Notes: generated by a model from the sequence alone, not told the origin. A stretch of DNA of 64,000 bases from Nesterenkonia halophila (GCF_009467795.1 NZ_WIAX01000001.1:124001-188000), one strand, 5' to 3'. Positions 45,040 through 54,648 are shown, numbered from the stretch's first letter. Translations and numbers: made by a program.

Positions 45040-45500
45040 GCACCCCGCAGACCCCCGCACAGACCCCCGACATCGCCGCCGTGGAGAAGGGCCAGGAGAT
45101 CGGCCGCCGCACGGTCGCGCTCTCCCGGACGGATCTGATCCGCTACGCCGCAGCCTCCGGCGACCATAATCCGATCCACTGGAACGAGCGCTTCGCCCGC
45201 GAGGTCGGCCTCGACGGCGTCATCGCCCACGGCATGCTCACCATGGGTGCGGCGGTGGACCTGGTCACCGAGTGGGTCGGCGACCCCGGCCGGGTCGTCG
45301 ACTATCAGGCCCGCTTCACCAAGCCGGTGCCGGTGCCCGACGTCGCCTCCGGCGCCCCGGACGCGCCGACGGCGGAACTGCGCATCGTCGGCACCGTCGG
45401 GACGGTCGACGCCGAGGCGGCCACCGTCCGCGTGGACCTGGCCGTCACCCTCGACGAGGCCAAGGTCCTGGCGAAGTCCCAGGTCATCGTCCAGCTCTGA
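45036..45500 (+). CDS. HadB-like MaoC dehydratase
   Basis: A 154-residue MaoC hotdog dehydratase with the catalytic motif SGDHNPIHWN (Asp and His four residues apart) and GLDGVIAHGMLTMG. It should pair with the preceding subunit to dehydrate 3-hydroxyacyl thioesters. Residues 1-15 are Thr/Pro-rich. The operon seems to end here: a 169-bp gap with its own -10 box precedes the next gene. Confidence 0.9.
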   Translation: MSTPQTPAQTPDIAAVEKGQEIGRRTVALSRTDLIRYAAASGDHNPIHWNERFAREVGLDGVIAHGMLTMGAAVDLVTEWVGDPGRVVDYQARFTKPVPVPDVASGAPDAPTAELRIVGTVGTVDAEAATVRVDLAVTLDEAKVLAKSQVIVQL

Positions 45501-45622
45501 GCCGTCGTCGGCCTCCGACGGTCGACCTGCAGACTGTCCGCGGGTGCGTTCCCGGGGCCGGATCCACGGTCGACGCCGCCGCGACACCCCGCTCGCCGGG
45601 CAGGGTGTGGCGGCCGCCGCCG

Positions 45623-45628
45623 TATAAT
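45623..45628 (+). promoter_or_regulatory. consensus -10 box of the amino-acid transporter operon
   Basis: A perfect TATAAT, rare in such GC-rich DNA. It lies 42 bp upstream of the binding-protein ATG. No convincing -35 was found, which hints at activator dependence. Confidence 0.55.
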
Positions 45629-45669
45629 CGCCTGCACACGGATCACCGTCCATCGTCAGAGGAAGCATC

Positions 45670-46635
45670 ATGCCCAGCACCACGATCGAGACCTTCCGGG
45701 AGCCCCGCTTCCGCATCCCGCGCCGTGCCGCCGCCCTCGGCACGCTGACCGTCGCCGCGCTGGCGCTCTCGGCCTGCGGCGACGACGGCTCCTCGGAGTC
45801 CGGCGGCTCCGGCGGGGACACCGCGGCGAGCACCGACATCCAGACCGAGCTGGACATCAGCATCGACGACGTCGAGCTCGCCTCCGAGGGGACGCTCTCG
45901 GTCTGCTCCGACGTGCCGTACCCGCCCTTCGAGTACCACGACGACGCGGGGAACGTGGTCGGCTTCGACATGGATATCGCCCAGGGCCTCGCCGACGCCT
46001 TCGGCGCGGAGCTGGAGGTCGTGCAGACCGGCTTCGAGGGCATCCAGTCCGGCGTCGCGCTCAACGCCGACAGCTGCGACCTGGCGATCTCAGGGATGAG
46101 CATCACCGAGGAGCGGGCCGGCAACATGCTCTTCTCCGAGCCCTACCTGAACGACAACCTGGGCCTGCTGGCCGCCGAGGAGAGCGGCGTCGAATCCGCC
46201 GACGACCTCGACGACTCGATCACCGTGGGCGTCCAGGCCGACACCACCGGCGCGACCTACGCGACCGACCAGGGGTACTCCACTCGCGAGTACCCGGACT
46301 CCGGGCTGCTGATCCAGGGGCTGGAGTCCGGCCAGGTCGAGGCGGCGATGGGCAATATCTCCATCCTCGGCTACCAGGCCGGTGAGGACGCCAGCGTGAC
46401 CTTCGTCGAGGAGATCGACACCGGCGAGCAGCTGGGCATCGCCGCCCAGGAGGGCAACCAGCAGCTCATCGACGCCGTGGACGAGGTGCTGGCCGAGATG
46501 GAGTCCTCCGGCTACATGGACGAGGTGAAGACCAAGTGGTTCGAGAGCGGCGAGACGCCCGAGGAGGGCTCCGAGGAGTCCGCCGGGGAGTCGGAGGAGT
46601 CGACGGAGGACTCCTCGACCGAGGATGACGGCTGA
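45670..46635 (+). CDS. polar amino-acid ABC transporter substrate-binding lipoprotein
   Basis: A 321-residue lipoprotein with signal peptide and lipobox LSAC (C36). The family-3 solute-binding domain (about 68-290) shows CSDVPYPPFEYHDDAGNVVGFDMDI (spanning 79-103 approximately), SITEERAGNMLFSEPY and GLESGQVEAAMGN. After the fold, the last 30 or so residues are almost only Glu, Ser and Asp, an unusual acidic extension. AGAGGAAG precedes the ATG. The amino acid transported is unknown. Confidence 0.9.
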   Translation: MPSTTIETFREPRFRIPRRAAALGTLTVAALALSACGDDGSSESGGSGGDTAASTDIQTELDISIDDVELASEGTLSVCSDVPYPPFEYHDDAGNVVGFDMDIAQGLADAFGAELEVVQTGFEGIQSGVALNADSCDLAISGMSITEERAGNMLFSEPYLNDNLGLLAAEESGVESADDLDDSITVGVQADTTGATYATDQGYSTREYPDSGLLIQGLESGQVEAAMGNISILGYQAGEDASVTFVEEIDTGEQLGIAAQEGNQQLIDAVDEVLAEMESSGYMDEVKTKWFESGETPEEGSEESAGESEESTEDSSTEDDG

Positions 46636-46640
46636 ACCGC

Positions 46641-47429
46641 ATGGCGATGACCACCCGTGAGCGCGCCCGGCTGAGCCTGGGGATCCAGGCCGGCCTGTTC
46701 GTCGTCGCCGTCGCCGTGCTCGCCGTCGTCATGGACTGGCAGGCGATCGCCACCAGCTTCTTCGACGTCGAGCGGATCGGCCCGATGTTCCCGGACATCC
46801 TCCTCGTCGGGCTGAAGAACACCCTGGCCTACACCGCAGTGGGCTTCCTGCTCGGCCTGCTCGGCGGGCTGGTGCTGGCGCTGATGAAGCTCTCCAGCTT
46901 CCCCGTCTACCGGTGGCTGGCCACCGGCTACATCGAGTTCTTCCGTGGCATCCCGGCGATCCTGGTCTTCCTGGCGCTGGGCTTCGGCGTCTCCATCGCC
47001 TTCGGCTGGAACCTCGACTCGCTGCAGATCGCCGGCGTCTCGCTGGGGCTGGTCGGCGCGGCCTACATCGCGGAGACGCTGCGCGCCGGACTGCAGGCGG
47101 TGCCCAAGGGCCAGATCGAGGCCGCCCGCGCGCTGGGCATGCCGGCCTGGCGGGCGATGGTCTCGATCCAGATCCCGCAGGCGGTGCGGATCGTGATGCC
47201 CCCGCTGACCAACGAGGCGATCCTGCTGACCAAGGACTCCTCGCTGATCTTCGTGGTCGGACTGACCGCCGGCGCGGCGGAGCTGACCAAGTTCGGCCGC
47301 GACGGCATCAACATCTACCAGGCGGGACTGACCCCGCTGGTCGCCGCCGGCGTCTGCTATCTGCTGATCACCGTGCCGCTGTCCATCCTCGCCCGCCGCA
47401 TGGAGCGGCGGACGTCGACGAAGAAGTAG
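46641..47429 (+). CDS. polar amino-acid ABC transporter permease
   Basis: A 262-residue HisM/GlnP-type permease with about five to six membrane segments. Family features: [34 protein letters not shown], and the EAA loop [14 protein letters not shown]. It starts 5 bp after the binding-protein stop; no clear ribosome site is nearer than GAGGA 15 nt upstream, so translation is probably coupled. A second in-frame ATG is two codons in. Confidence 0.9.
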   Translation: MAMTTRERARLSLGIQAGLFVVAVAVLAVVMDWQAIATSFFDVERIGPMFPDILLVGLKNTLAYTAVGFLLGLLGGLVLALMKLSSFPVYRWLATGYIEFFRGIPAILVFLALGFGVSIAFGWNLDSLQIAGVSLGLVGAAYIAETLRAGLQAVPKGQIEAARALGMPAWRAMVSIQIPQAVRIVMPPLTNEAILLTKDSSLIFVVGLTAGAAELTKFGRDGINIYQAGLTPLVAAGVCYLLITVPLSILARRMERRTSTKK

Positions 47430-47439
47430 GAGGCCCGGC

Positions 47440-48258
47440 ATGGCCGAGTCCACCCCCGCACCCGATGCCGCACCTGGCGCCGCCGTCGTCGGCGAGCAGG
47501 CGCCGGCCGGCGTCGCGATCTCCGCGCTGCACAAGGCCTACGGCAGCAACGAGGTGCTCAAGGGCATCTCGATGACCGTCGAGCCCGGCGAGGTGGTCTG
47601 CCTGGTCGGCGCCTCCGGCTCCGGCAAGTCGACGCTGCTGCGCTGCGTGAACCGCCTGGAGGAGCCCAACGCCGGCACGATCACCGTCGCCGACCACGTC
47701 GCCTCGGATCCCGATGTCGACCTCGACGCGATGCGTCGCGAGATCGGCATGGTCTTCCAGCAGTTCAACCTCTTCCCCCATCTGAGCGTGCTGGAGAACT
47801 GCACGATCACCCCGCGCCGGGTGCTCAAGCAGTCCCAGGCCGACGCCGACGGCGAGGCGATGGCCCAGCTGCGGCGCGTCGGCCTCGAGGAGCTCGCGGA
47901 CCGTCGCCCCGACCAGCTCTCCGGCGGCCAGCAGCAGCGCGTGGCGATCGCCCGGGCGCTGACCATGCGCCCGCGGCTGATGCTCTTCGACGAGCCGACC
48001 TCGGCGCTGGATCCGGAGACCGTCGGCGATGTGCTGGCGATCATGCGCCAGCTGGCCGAGGCCGGGATGACGATGATCGTGGTCACCCATGAGATGACCT
48101 TCGCCCGCGAGGTCGCCGACCGGGTGGTCTTCATGGACCAGGGCCATGTGGTCGAGGCCGGTCCGGCCGCGCAGGTCATCGGGAATCCGCAGCAGCCGCG
48201 CACCCAGGACTTCCTGCGCCGGGTGCTCGACCCGACCCATGTCGACCTCGACGACTGA
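47440..48258 (+). CDS. polar amino-acid ABC transporter ATP-binding protein
   Basis: A 272-residue GlnQ-type ATPase. Walker [13 protein letters not shown]-loop [12 protein letters not shown], signature [15 protein letters not shown], Walker [13 protein letters not shown] and the switch His in VTHEM are all intact. A 25-residue Ala/Pro-rich extension precedes the domain. GGAGG precedes the ATG. murB begins 24 bp after its stop. Confidence 0.93.
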   Translation: MAESTPAPDAAPGAAVVGEQAPAGVAISALHKAYGSNEVLKGISMTVEPGEVVCLVGASGSGKSTLLRCVNRLEEPNAGTITVADHVASDPDVDLDAMRREIGMVFQQFNLFPHLSVLENCTITPRRVLKQSQADADGEAMAQLRRVGLEELADRRPDQLSGGQQQRVAIARALTMRPRLMLFDEPTSALDPETVGDVLAIMRQLAEAGMTMIVVTHEMTFAREVADRVVFMDQGHVVEAGPAAQVIGNPQQPRTQDFLRRVLDPTHVDLDD

Positions 48259-48269
48259 GCCGCGCCGGG

Positions 48270-48275
48270 TAGGGT
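48270..48275 (+). promoter_or_regulatory. leaderless -10 box of murB
   Basis: TAGGGT ends 7 nt before the GTG start; no ribosome site. Confidence 0.5.
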
Positions 48276-48282
48276 GAGCCGC

Positions 48283-49461
48283 GTGAACTCTCTGCAGACC
48301 TCCTCCGCACCGTCCGTCGCCGTCTCCGACGGGCCCCGTCATCTGGCCGAGCACACCACCGCCCGGGTCGGCGGCCCGGCCGGGGACTGGATCGTCGCCG
48401 AGACCGAGGACCAGGCGCTGGAGGTGCTCGCCGCGCATCCGCTGCCCGACGACGAGACCCGCGCCGCCGGCGAGGACAGCCTGCTGGTGCTCGGCGGGGG
48501 ATCGAACCTGCTGGTCGCCGACGGCGGCTTCGGCGGCACGGTGCTGCAGCTCGCCTTCGAGGGCATCGCCGAGGAGACCGAGGAGGCGAGCAGCGACGAC
48601 GCCGGCTCGCGCCTCGTCCGGATCGCCGCCGGCCACCGCTGGGACGACGTCGTCGCCTGGACCGTCCGGCACCGGCTGGCCGGTCTGGAGGCGCTCTCCG
48701 GGATCCCCGGCGCGGCCGGGGCGACGCCGGTGCAGAACGTCGGGGCCTACGGCGCGGAGATCGCCCAGACGCTGGTGGACCTGCGCGCCTGGGACCGGGC
48801 GGCCGGCGAGCTCGTCACCCTCGACGCGGAGGCGTTGGCATTCGGCTACCGGGAGTCGGTGCTCAAGCGCACCACGCTGCACGGATCGCCGCGCTACGTG
48901 GTGCTCTCGCTGCGTCTGCGGCTCGCCCATGACGGCGAGGACACTCTCTCGGCGCCGATCCGCTATGCCGAGCTGGCTCGCACGCTGGGGCTGGACCCCG
49001 TGCTGGAGGAGGAGCGGCGGCGCGCGCCGCTGGACCAGGTGCGCGAGCAGGTGCTGGCGCTGCGTGCGGGCAAGGGCATGGTGCTCGACGCCGACGACCA
49101 CGACACCTGGTCCACCGGGTCCTTCTTCACCAACCCGATCGTGCCGGCGGACATGGCCGCCGGCCTGCCGGAGGAGGCTCCGCGCTTCCCCCTGGACGAC
49201 TGGCGGGTCAAGCTCTCGGCCGCCTGGCTGATCGACCACTCCGGCTGCGGCCGCGGCTTCGGGGCCGAGCTGACCGACGGTCGAGCCTCGCTGTCGACGA
49301 AGCACACGCTGGCGATCACCAACCGCGGGCCGGCCGGCACCGGCGACCTGCTCGCCGTCGCCGGCGCCGTCCGCGAGAAGGTCCACGCGCGCTTCGGCCT
49401 CGACCTGCATCCTGAACCGGTGATCATCGGTGCCGAGGTGGCCGCTCCCGGCTCGCGCTGA
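48283..49461 (+). CDS. murB: UDP-N-acetylmuramate dehydrogenase
   Basis: FAD enzyme that reduces UDP-GlcNAc-enolpyruvate in peptidoglycan synthesis. The 392 residues show LAEHTTARVGGPAGDWIVAE, the FAD loop LVLGGGSNLLVADGG, SGIPGAAGATPVQNVGAYG, GYRESVLK, and the catalytic acid region SGCGRGFGAELTDGRASLSTKHTLAI (last about 75 residues). It is the type I form. The GTG after TAGGGT is preferred to one three codons upstream that lies inside the promoter. A symporter block follows convergently. Confidence 0.93.
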   Translation: MNSLQTSSAPSVAVSDGPRHLAEHTTARVGGPAGDWIVAETEDQALEVLAAHPLPDDETRAAGEDSLLVLGGGSNLLVADGGFGGTVLQLAFEGIAEETEEASSDDAGSRLVRIAAGHRWDDVVAWTVRHRLAGLEALSGIPGAAGATPVQNVGAYGAEIAQTLVDLRAWDRAAGELVTLDAEALAFGYRESVLKRTTLHGSPRYVVLSLRLRLAHDGEDTLSAPIRYAELARTLGLDPVLEEERRRAPLDQVREQVLALRAGKGMVLDADDHDTWSTGSFFTNPIVPADMAAGLPEEAPRFPLDDWRVKLSAAWLIDHSGCGRGFGAELTDGRASLSTKHTLAITNRGPAGTGDLLAVAGAVREKVHARFGLDLHPEPVIIGAEVAAPGSR

Positions 49462-49495
49462 GCGACTCGGGCCGGCGACGCCGCCTGCGGCAGAG

Positions 49496-49541
49496 GACGA
49501 GCCCTGCAGATCCGTCGGGTGATGGATCAGCAGGGCTCGTC
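49496..49541. terminator. bidirectional terminator
   Basis: A 12-bp stem GACGAGCCCTGC with its complement plus an inner GATCC/GGATC stem. It lies between convergent murB and the symporter small-subunit gene. Confidence 0.75.
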
Positions 49542-49562
49542 TGTCGTCGCACGGGCCGGGCG

Positions 49563-49691
49563 TCAGATCATCGGACGACCCTCGTCGCGGGCGCGGCGCG
49601 CGTCGCGGGCGAAGCCGCCGGCGATGACCACCAGCACGCCCAGCACGAGGGCGGGCCACATCAGGACGTAGACGCTGAGCAGCAGGTCCAT
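49563..49691 (-). CDS. 42-residue membrane peptide, putative symporter small subunit
   Basis: A single-span peptide: MDLLLSVYVLMWPALVLGVL, continuing hydrophobic to about residue 27, then a basic/acidic tail with RDARRARDEG. It begins 2 bp after the symporter stop with its own GAAGGAG ribosome site. Small single-span partners encoded right after SSS or NSS transporters are a recurring arrangement, so this is probably an accessory subunit. Too short for usual gene callers. Confidence 0.75.
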   Translation of the reverse strand: MDLLLSVYVLMWPALVLGVLVVIAGGFARDARRARDEGRPMI

Positions 49692-49693
49692 GA

Positions 49694-51403
49694 TCACTCC
49701 TTCGGTCCGGTGGGGGCGGTCTCGGCGGGGCGCGAGCCGGCGTCGTCAGTCGTCTCGGCGCTGTCGAAGTTGCCGACGCGGGCATGGATGGTGCTGAAAT
49801 CGAACTCCTGTCCGCTGCGCATCGACATCAGCACGCAGACCAGCGTGCTGACCGAGTAGGCGACCAGGGACCCCGAGAGCACCGTGTAGTCGTGGAGCGT
49901 GCCCAGAGCCCAGGGGGAGGCGCCGACGACGGCCAGCACGGCGGCGACGCAGCCGACGCGGAGGCCGAAGAATCCGAAGGCCATCAGCCCGATGATCACA
50001 CCGATCCCCAGCACGCCGAGCACGTCGACGGCCACGCCCAGCAGGGCCCCGAGGGCCCCGTCGACGGGCAGCCACTCGAAGCGCACCGGAAGGAAGACCG
50101 CCAGGGCGGCGAGCACGGCGGTGACGAAGGCCCGATTGGTGACCCGGTCCCAGTAGAAGCTGGAGATCACCGGGAAGACGAGGGCGCCCCAGAGCGCGCC
50201 GACGAAGACGAGCATGTCCAGGATGTCCAGCCGGAAGCTCGCGATGAGCACGCCGGCGGTCGTCGCCAGGATCATCGTCACCCGGCCGACCAGGAGCATG
50301 CGCTTCGGGTCGACCGTGCCGCGGCGAGCGACGTTCTGGCCGTAGACGTCGGCCATCATGATCGAGGACAGTGCCGAGAGGTCGGAGTCGGCGGTCGAGG
50401 AGAGCGCGCCGACGATGACCACCAGGAAGAGCCCCAGCGCCACGGTCGGCAGATGCTCGGCGGCCATCTGCGGGACGATGTTGTTGGCGTCGCCCTCATA
50501 GGGCGTGAGGCCGAGGTACAGCGCCAGCACGCCGAGCATGCCGATGCCGATGACCATGGCCCCGTAGCCGATCGTGGCGGTCACGAAGGTGCGCTTGATG
50601 AGGTCCTCGCGCACGGCGAAGAGGCGCTGGGCGATGGTCTGGTTGCCGATGGCGTAGGCGAGCACCGCCGCGATGTAGGGTGCGCCCTGGCTGAGGAAGG
50701 CCTCCGAGGAGAAGAAGTTCGACTGCTCGGCGGACAGGTTCTCCGCGCCCGTCTGGAAGCTGGAGGGGAAGTCGGCGGCGAAGAAGATGATCGGGATGAT
50801 CACGCCGATCAGGGCGAACATCGCCACCAGCTGCATGAAGTCGGTCAGTGACGAGGCGCGGAATCCCGACCACAGGGTGTAGATCAGCACGCCCCCTGCG
50901 ACGAAGAGCACGCCCTGGGCGAAGGTGAAGGGGGAGAACAGCGAGATGATCGCCCCGCCGGCGACGAAGTTCGTCGTCAGGCTGATGATGCTGCCGATCA
51001 CATTGGAGCTCGCCAGCAGCAGCTGGCTGGAGCTGCCGTGGCGTGCCCGCATGATCTCGGCCAGCGTGTGGGCATTCGGGGCGATGCTGCGGATGCGCCG
51101 TCCGAACGGGTAGATGAACAGGATCATCAGGGCGCCCCAGAGTCCGTAATGGATCGGCCCGGAGATCCCGTAGGTGTATCCGGACGTGGCGGAGGCGTAG
51201 AGCGAGGAGGCCCAGATCCAGGTGGAGGTCATGCTGGCCGCCGCGATGCCGAAGCCGACGTTGTTGCCGGCCGTCATGTACGCGTCGGCGTTCTCCTTCT
51301 TCCGGCGGATCTTCAGGGCCATGTAGAGCGTGGCCCCATAGAACGCGGCGAGGATCACCAGCACGGTGGTCGAGCTGAGGAATGACGTTCCCGGTTCCCC
51401 CAT
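49694..51403 (-). CDS. sodium:solute symporter (SSS family)
   Basis: A 569-residue transporter with about thirteen to fourteen membrane segments. The SSS sodium-site pattern appears in the region GALSSTADSDLSALSSIMMAD, and the N-terminal half has GFGIAAASMTSTWIWASSLY, SGPIHYGLWGALMIL and NAHTLAEIMRARHG. It most resembles urea or polyamine-type SSS members, but the substrate is not certain. AGGAAGGA lies before the ATG. The 42-residue peptide follows. Two CRP-type sites lie 335-370 bp upstream. Confidence 0.85.
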   Translation of the reverse strand: MGEPGTSFLSSTTVLVILAAFYGATLYMALKIRRKKENADAYMTAGNNVGFGIAAASMTSTWIWASSLYASATSGYTYGISGPIHYGLWGALMILFIYPFGRRIRSIAPNAHTLAEIMRARHGSSSQLLLASSNVIGSIISLTTNFVAGGAIISLFSPFTFAQGVLFVAGGVLIYTLWSGFRASSLTDFMQLVAMFALIGVIIPIIFFAADFPSSFQTGAENLSAEQSNFFSSEAFLSQGAPYIAAVLAYAIGNQTIAQRLFAVREDLIKRTFVTATIGYGAMVIGIGMLGVLALYLGLTPYEGDANNIVPQMAAEHLPTVALGLFLVVIVGALSSTADSDLSALSSIMMADVYGQNVARRGTVDPKRMLLVGRVTMILATTAGVLIASFRLDILDMLVFVGALWGALVFPVISSFYWDRVTNRAFVTAVLAALAVFLPVRFEWLPVDGALGALLGVAVDVLGVLGIGVIIGLMAFGFFGLRVGCVAAVLAVVGASPWALGTLHDYTVLSGSLVAYSVSTLVCVLMSMRSGQEFDFSTIHARVGNFDSAETTDDAGSRPAETAPTGPKE

Positions 51404-51877
51404 AGGGTCCTTCCTGTCGGCGGCAGAGGGTCGGCGGACAGCGCGCGGACCTCCCTCGCGGACGAAGGACGGCGTGCGGCGCGGCTGCGCGCATACCGGA
51501 TCAGGCTACAGAGGTGCCGGAGGGGCGATTCTGCGGGGCCCCGCCGTCGCGGGCTCCGGGTCGATGCCTCGCAGGGCGCGGCGGCGGCGGTCGGCGACCG
51601 GACGCGCACGGGACGCTGCTTCGGCCTGACGAGCGCGGTCGGGCGTGCGGCGCGCGACGTCGACGAGGGCTTCCGAGCCGGTGTGGAGAGGGCGTCCAGC
51701 CGGTCGTCAGTCGGCACCGGGAAACTCCGGAGTAAGTGATGATGATCACCTCGCCCTGTGAGGAGGATCACTGTCTCACCGTCGCGCCCGCCGCGCACGA
51801 CGAGGCCCCGACGTCGATTCTGCGACGTCGGGGCCTCGTCGGAGGGCCGGCGGACCGGCCTGGATGCGGCGGTCGGC
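51404..51877. promoter_or_regulatory. gene-free region with paired CRP/FNR-type sites
   Basis: No convincing gene is visible in these 474 bp between the symporter and asd. Two GTGA-N6-TCAC sites occur at 51736-51749 and 51758-51771, exactly 22 bp apart (two helical turns). They resemble sites for CRP/GlxR-like proteins. The only gene that could be their target in view is the symporter, over 330 bp away. The asd terminator occupies 51798-51841. Confidence 0.55.
51798..51841 (-). terminator. terminator of asd
   Basis: A perfect 19-bp stem (51798-51816 with 51823-51841) and a 6-nt loop, 37 bp after the asd stop. Confidence 0.8.
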
Positions 51878-53077
51878 TCAGAGCTTGCCGACGGCGATGA
51901 GCAGCATGCGGCGCAGCGGCTCGGCCGCGCCCCAGAGCAGCTGGTCGCCGACGGTGAAGGCGGAGATGTACTCGCCTCCCATGGCCATCGGGCGGATGCG
52001 GCCCACCGGGATCGTGAGGTCGCCGGTGGCGGCCACCGGGGTCAGCTCCCGCATGGTGGCGTCCTTCTCGTTCGGGACGACCTTCGCCCAGTCGGTGCCG
52101 GAGGCGATGATCGCCTCGATCTCGGAGACCGGCAGCTCCTCGCGGAGCTTCAGCGTCAGCGCCTGCGAGTGCGAGCGCAGCGCGCCGACGCGCACGCACA
52201 GCGAGTCGAAGGGGATCGCCTCGCCGCGCCGCTCGACGCCGGGGGCCAGGTCGTCGCCGCGGCCGAGGACCTTGTTGGTCTCGACGCCGGCCTTCCACTC
52301 CTCCTTGGAGACGCCGTTCCCAAGGTCGCCGTCGATCCAGGGGATCAGCGAGCCGGCCAGCGGGACGCCGAACTGGGAGGCGTCGAGACCCTCGCGCTGG
52401 GTCTCGAGGACCTTGCGGTCGATGTCCAGGATGGCCGAGGCCGGGTCGGCCAGCTCCGTGGAGACGGCGCCGTGGATGTCGCCGAACTGGGACACCAGCT
52501 CGCGCATATGCTTCGCGCCGCCGCCGGAGGCCGCCTGGTAGGTCATCGCAGTGCCCCACTCGACCAGACCCTCGGTGAAGAGGCCGCCGAGGCCCATCAG
52601 CATGCAGGAGACGGTGCAGTTGCCGCCGATGAACTCCTTCACCCCGGCTTCGAGGCCGGCGTCGATGACGTCGCGGTTGATCGGGTCCAGCGCGATGATC
52701 GAGCTGTCGGCCATGCGCAGCGTCGACGCCGCGTCGATCCAGATGCCGTCCCAGCCGGCTTCGCGGAGCTTCGGGTAGACCGCCTTGGTGTAGTCGCCGC
52801 CCTGGGCGGTGACGATGATCGGCAGCTTCTTCAGCGTCTCGATGTCATGGGCGTCCTGCAGCGTGGGCTCGGACGGGGAGACGCCGTCGAAGGAGGGGGC
52901 CTCGCCGCCGGCGTTGGAGGTGGAGAAGAACACCGGATCGAGGTGCTCGAAGTCCCCCTCGTCGAGCATGCGACGGACCAGCACGGAGCCGACCATGCCG
53001 CGCCAGCCGACGAGACCGATCGACGGGGTCTCGGCGGTGGAGAGGGCGGAGACTGCGGGCGATGTCATAGAAGCCAT
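51878..53077 (-). CDS. asd: aspartate-semialdehyde dehydrogenase
   Basis: Makes aspartate semialdehyde for lysine, methionine and threonine. The 399 residues show [17 protein letters not shown] at the NADP site, the catalytic Cys C154 in [13 protein letters not shown], and [16 protein letters not shown] in inverse-read order of the family (YQAASGGG). Length and sequence match the longer enterobacterial-type Asd rather than the roughly 350-residue form frequent in actinobacteria, which may point to an old replacement. The ATG has TATCCT 7 nt upstream and no ribosome site. Confidence 0.9.
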   Translation of the reverse strand: MASMTSPAVSALSTAETPSIGLVGWRGMVGSVLVRRMLDEGDFEHLDPVFFSTSNAGGEAPSFDGVSPSEPTLQDAHDIETLKKLPIIVTAQGGDYTKAVYPKLREAGWDGIWIDAASTLRMADSSIIALDPINRDVIDAGLEAGVKEFIGGNCTVSCMLMGLGGLFTEGLVEWGTAMTYQAASGGGAKHMRELVSQFGDIHGAVSTELADPASAILDIDRKVLETQREGLDASQFGVPLAGSLIPWIDGDLGNGVSKEEWKAGVETNKVLGRGDDLAPGVERRGEAIPFDSLCVRVGALRSHSQALTLKLREELPVSEIEAIIASGTDWAKVVPNEKDATMRELTPVAATGDLTIPVGRIRPMAMGGEYISAFTVGDQLLWGAAEPLRRMLLIAVGKL

Positions 53078-53084
53078 ATGTCCC

Positions 53085-53090
53085 AGGATA
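53085..53090 (-). promoter_or_regulatory. leaderless -10 box of asd
   Basis: On the minus strand TATCCT, GGGACAT, then ATG; no Shine-Dalgarno sequence. Confidence 0.6.
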
Positions 53091-53194
53091 ACGAACTGCC
53101 GTGCGCCGGGGCATGCCGCACGTCACGGAGGCCGCCGTCGCCCCCGGGCGCCGGGCGGCGTCCAGCGGGGATCAGCCGCCGTCAGAGCAGGGAA

Positions 53195-53836
53195 TCAGCG
53201 GCGGCGCACATGCGTCTCGAAGCGGTGCCGCAGACCGTTCTCCGCGACGTGCCAGCCGTCGTCGGCCGGATCCGAGGACTCCAGCCGCCAGTCCTCCTCC
53301 GGCAGCCGCGGCGCCCGGGTGTCGCCGTCGACGTCGAGGTCGATGACGGTGACCACGGCCGCGTCGGCCAGGCCGCGCTCGACCGCCTCGGCGTAGATCG
53401 CCCCGCCGCCGAGGATCCAGATCCGCTCCGGGGCGCCGGAGGAGTCGCGGACGGCGGAAGCCGCCGAGCGGGCGTCCGACGCCGACGACGGGGCCGCGGC
53501 GACCTGCAGTCCGGTCGCCAGCGAGTCGGCCGTCTCGGCGCCGGCTCCCTCGATCTCCGCCGCGCGGGAGGCGTCGCCGGTGACGACGATGTTCCGCCGG
53601 CCGGGCAGCGGGCGGGCGGCCTCGGGCAGCGACTCCCAGGTGCGCCGGCCCATCACCACCGGGCAGCCGCGGGTCATCGCCCGGAAATGGGCGAAGTCCT
53701 CGGGCAGATGCCAGGGCATGTCGCCGTCGTCGCCGATGACTCGGTCCCGGGCCTGGGCCCAGATCATCCCGACCCACGGGTGCTCGCGCTCAGTGTGCGT
53801 CGGCACGGCCTCCGGCTGTTCGCTCCTCGGGCTCAT
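53195..53836 (-). CDS. folA: dihydrofolate reductase
   Basis: Reduces dihydrofolate to tetrahydrofolate. The 213-residue protein has [23 protein letters not shown] (about 26-48; Asp proton donor at LPED), [20 protein letters not shown] and the NADPH loop [12 protein letters not shown] roughly 25-residue Ala/Ser-rich insertion before that loop and a 20-residue N-terminal extension make it longer than the usual 160 residues. The ATG overlaps the thyA stop by 4 bp (ATGA). Confidence 0.92.
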   Translation of the reverse strand: MSPRSEQPEAVPTHTEREHPWVGMIWAQARDRVIGDDGDMPWHLPEDFAHFRAMTRGCPVVMGRRTWESLPEAARPLPGRRNIVVTGDASRAAEIEGAGAETADSLATGLQVAAAPSSASDARSAASAVRDSSGAPERIWILGGGAIYAEAVERGLADAAVVTVIDLDVDGDTRAPRLPEEDWRLESSDPADDGWHVAENGLRHRFETHVRRR

Positions 53837-54642
53837 ACCGCCACCAGGGCCTTGATGGCCGGATGGTGCTGGTAGTCGACCACCTCGAAGTCCTCGTAGG
53901 CGTAGTCGAAGATCGACTCCGGGGTGCGGGCGAACTCCAGCCGCGGGGAGGGCAGCGGGTCGCGGCTGAGCTGCTCGGTCACCTGCTCGAGGTGGTTGTC
54001 GTAGATGTGGCAGTCGCCGCCGGTCCAGATGAACTCACCGGGCTCCAGGCCGACCTGCTGGGCGACCATCCGGGTGAGCAGCGCGTAGGAGGCGATGTTG
54101 AACGGGACTCCGAGGAACAGATCGGCGCTGCGCTGGTAGAGCTGGCAGGAGAGCCGCCCGTCGGCGACGTGGAACTGGAACATCACGTGGCAGGGCGGCA
54201 GCGCCATGTCCTCGACGTCGGCCGGGTTCCAGGCGGTGACCAGGTGGCGGCGCGAGTCGGGGTTCGTGCGCAGCGACTCGACGACCTGGGCGATTTGGTC
54301 GATCTGGCCGCCGTCGGGCGTGGGCCAGCTGCGCCACTGCACGCCGTAGACCGGGCCGAGCTCGCCGTCGGCGTCGGCCCACTCGTTCCAGATGCGCACG
54401 CCGTGCTCCTGGAGCCAGCGCACGTTGGAGTCGCCGCGGAGGAACCACAGCAGCTCGTGCGCGACGGACTTGAAGTGCACCCGCTTGGTGGTGATCAGCG
54501 GGAACGACTCGCTCAGGTCGAAGCGCAGCTGGCGGCCGAAGACGCTGCGCGTGCCGGTGCCGGTGCGGTCGGACTTGGCGGTGCCGTGTTCCAGCACCTC
54601 GGCCAGCAGGTCCTCGTACGGGGTGGGGATCGTCTCGCTCAC
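53833..54642 (-). CDS. thyA: thymidylate synthase
   Basis: Methylates dUMP using methylene-tetrahydrofolate, yielding dihydrofolate that FolA, encoded next, recycles. The 269-residue protein is nearly textbook: [25 protein letters not shown], active-site C151 in [12 protein letters not shown], and [18 protein letters not shown]. The GTG has TACGCT 6 nt upstream and no ribosome site (leaderless). Confidence 0.96.
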   Translation of the reverse strand: MSETIPTPYEDLLAEVLEHGTAKSDRTGTGTRSVFGRQLRFDLSESFPLITTKRVHFKSVAHELLWFLRGDSNVRWLQEHGVRIWNEWADADGELGPVYGVQWRSWPTPDGGQIDQIAQVVESLRTNPDSRRHLVTAWNPADVEDMALPPCHVMFQFHVADGRLSCQLYQRSADLFLGVPFNIASYALLTRMVAQQVGLEPGEFIWTGGDCHIYDNHLEQVTEQLSRDPLPSPRLEFARTPESIFDYAYEDFEVVDYQHHPAIKALVAV

Positions 54643-54648
54643 GACACC

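Noticed and set aside
51501-51749. 82-codon minus-strand ORF between the symporter and asd
   Set aside because: Arg/Pro/Ser-rich translation with no ribosome site, typical of chance frames in GC-rich DNA.
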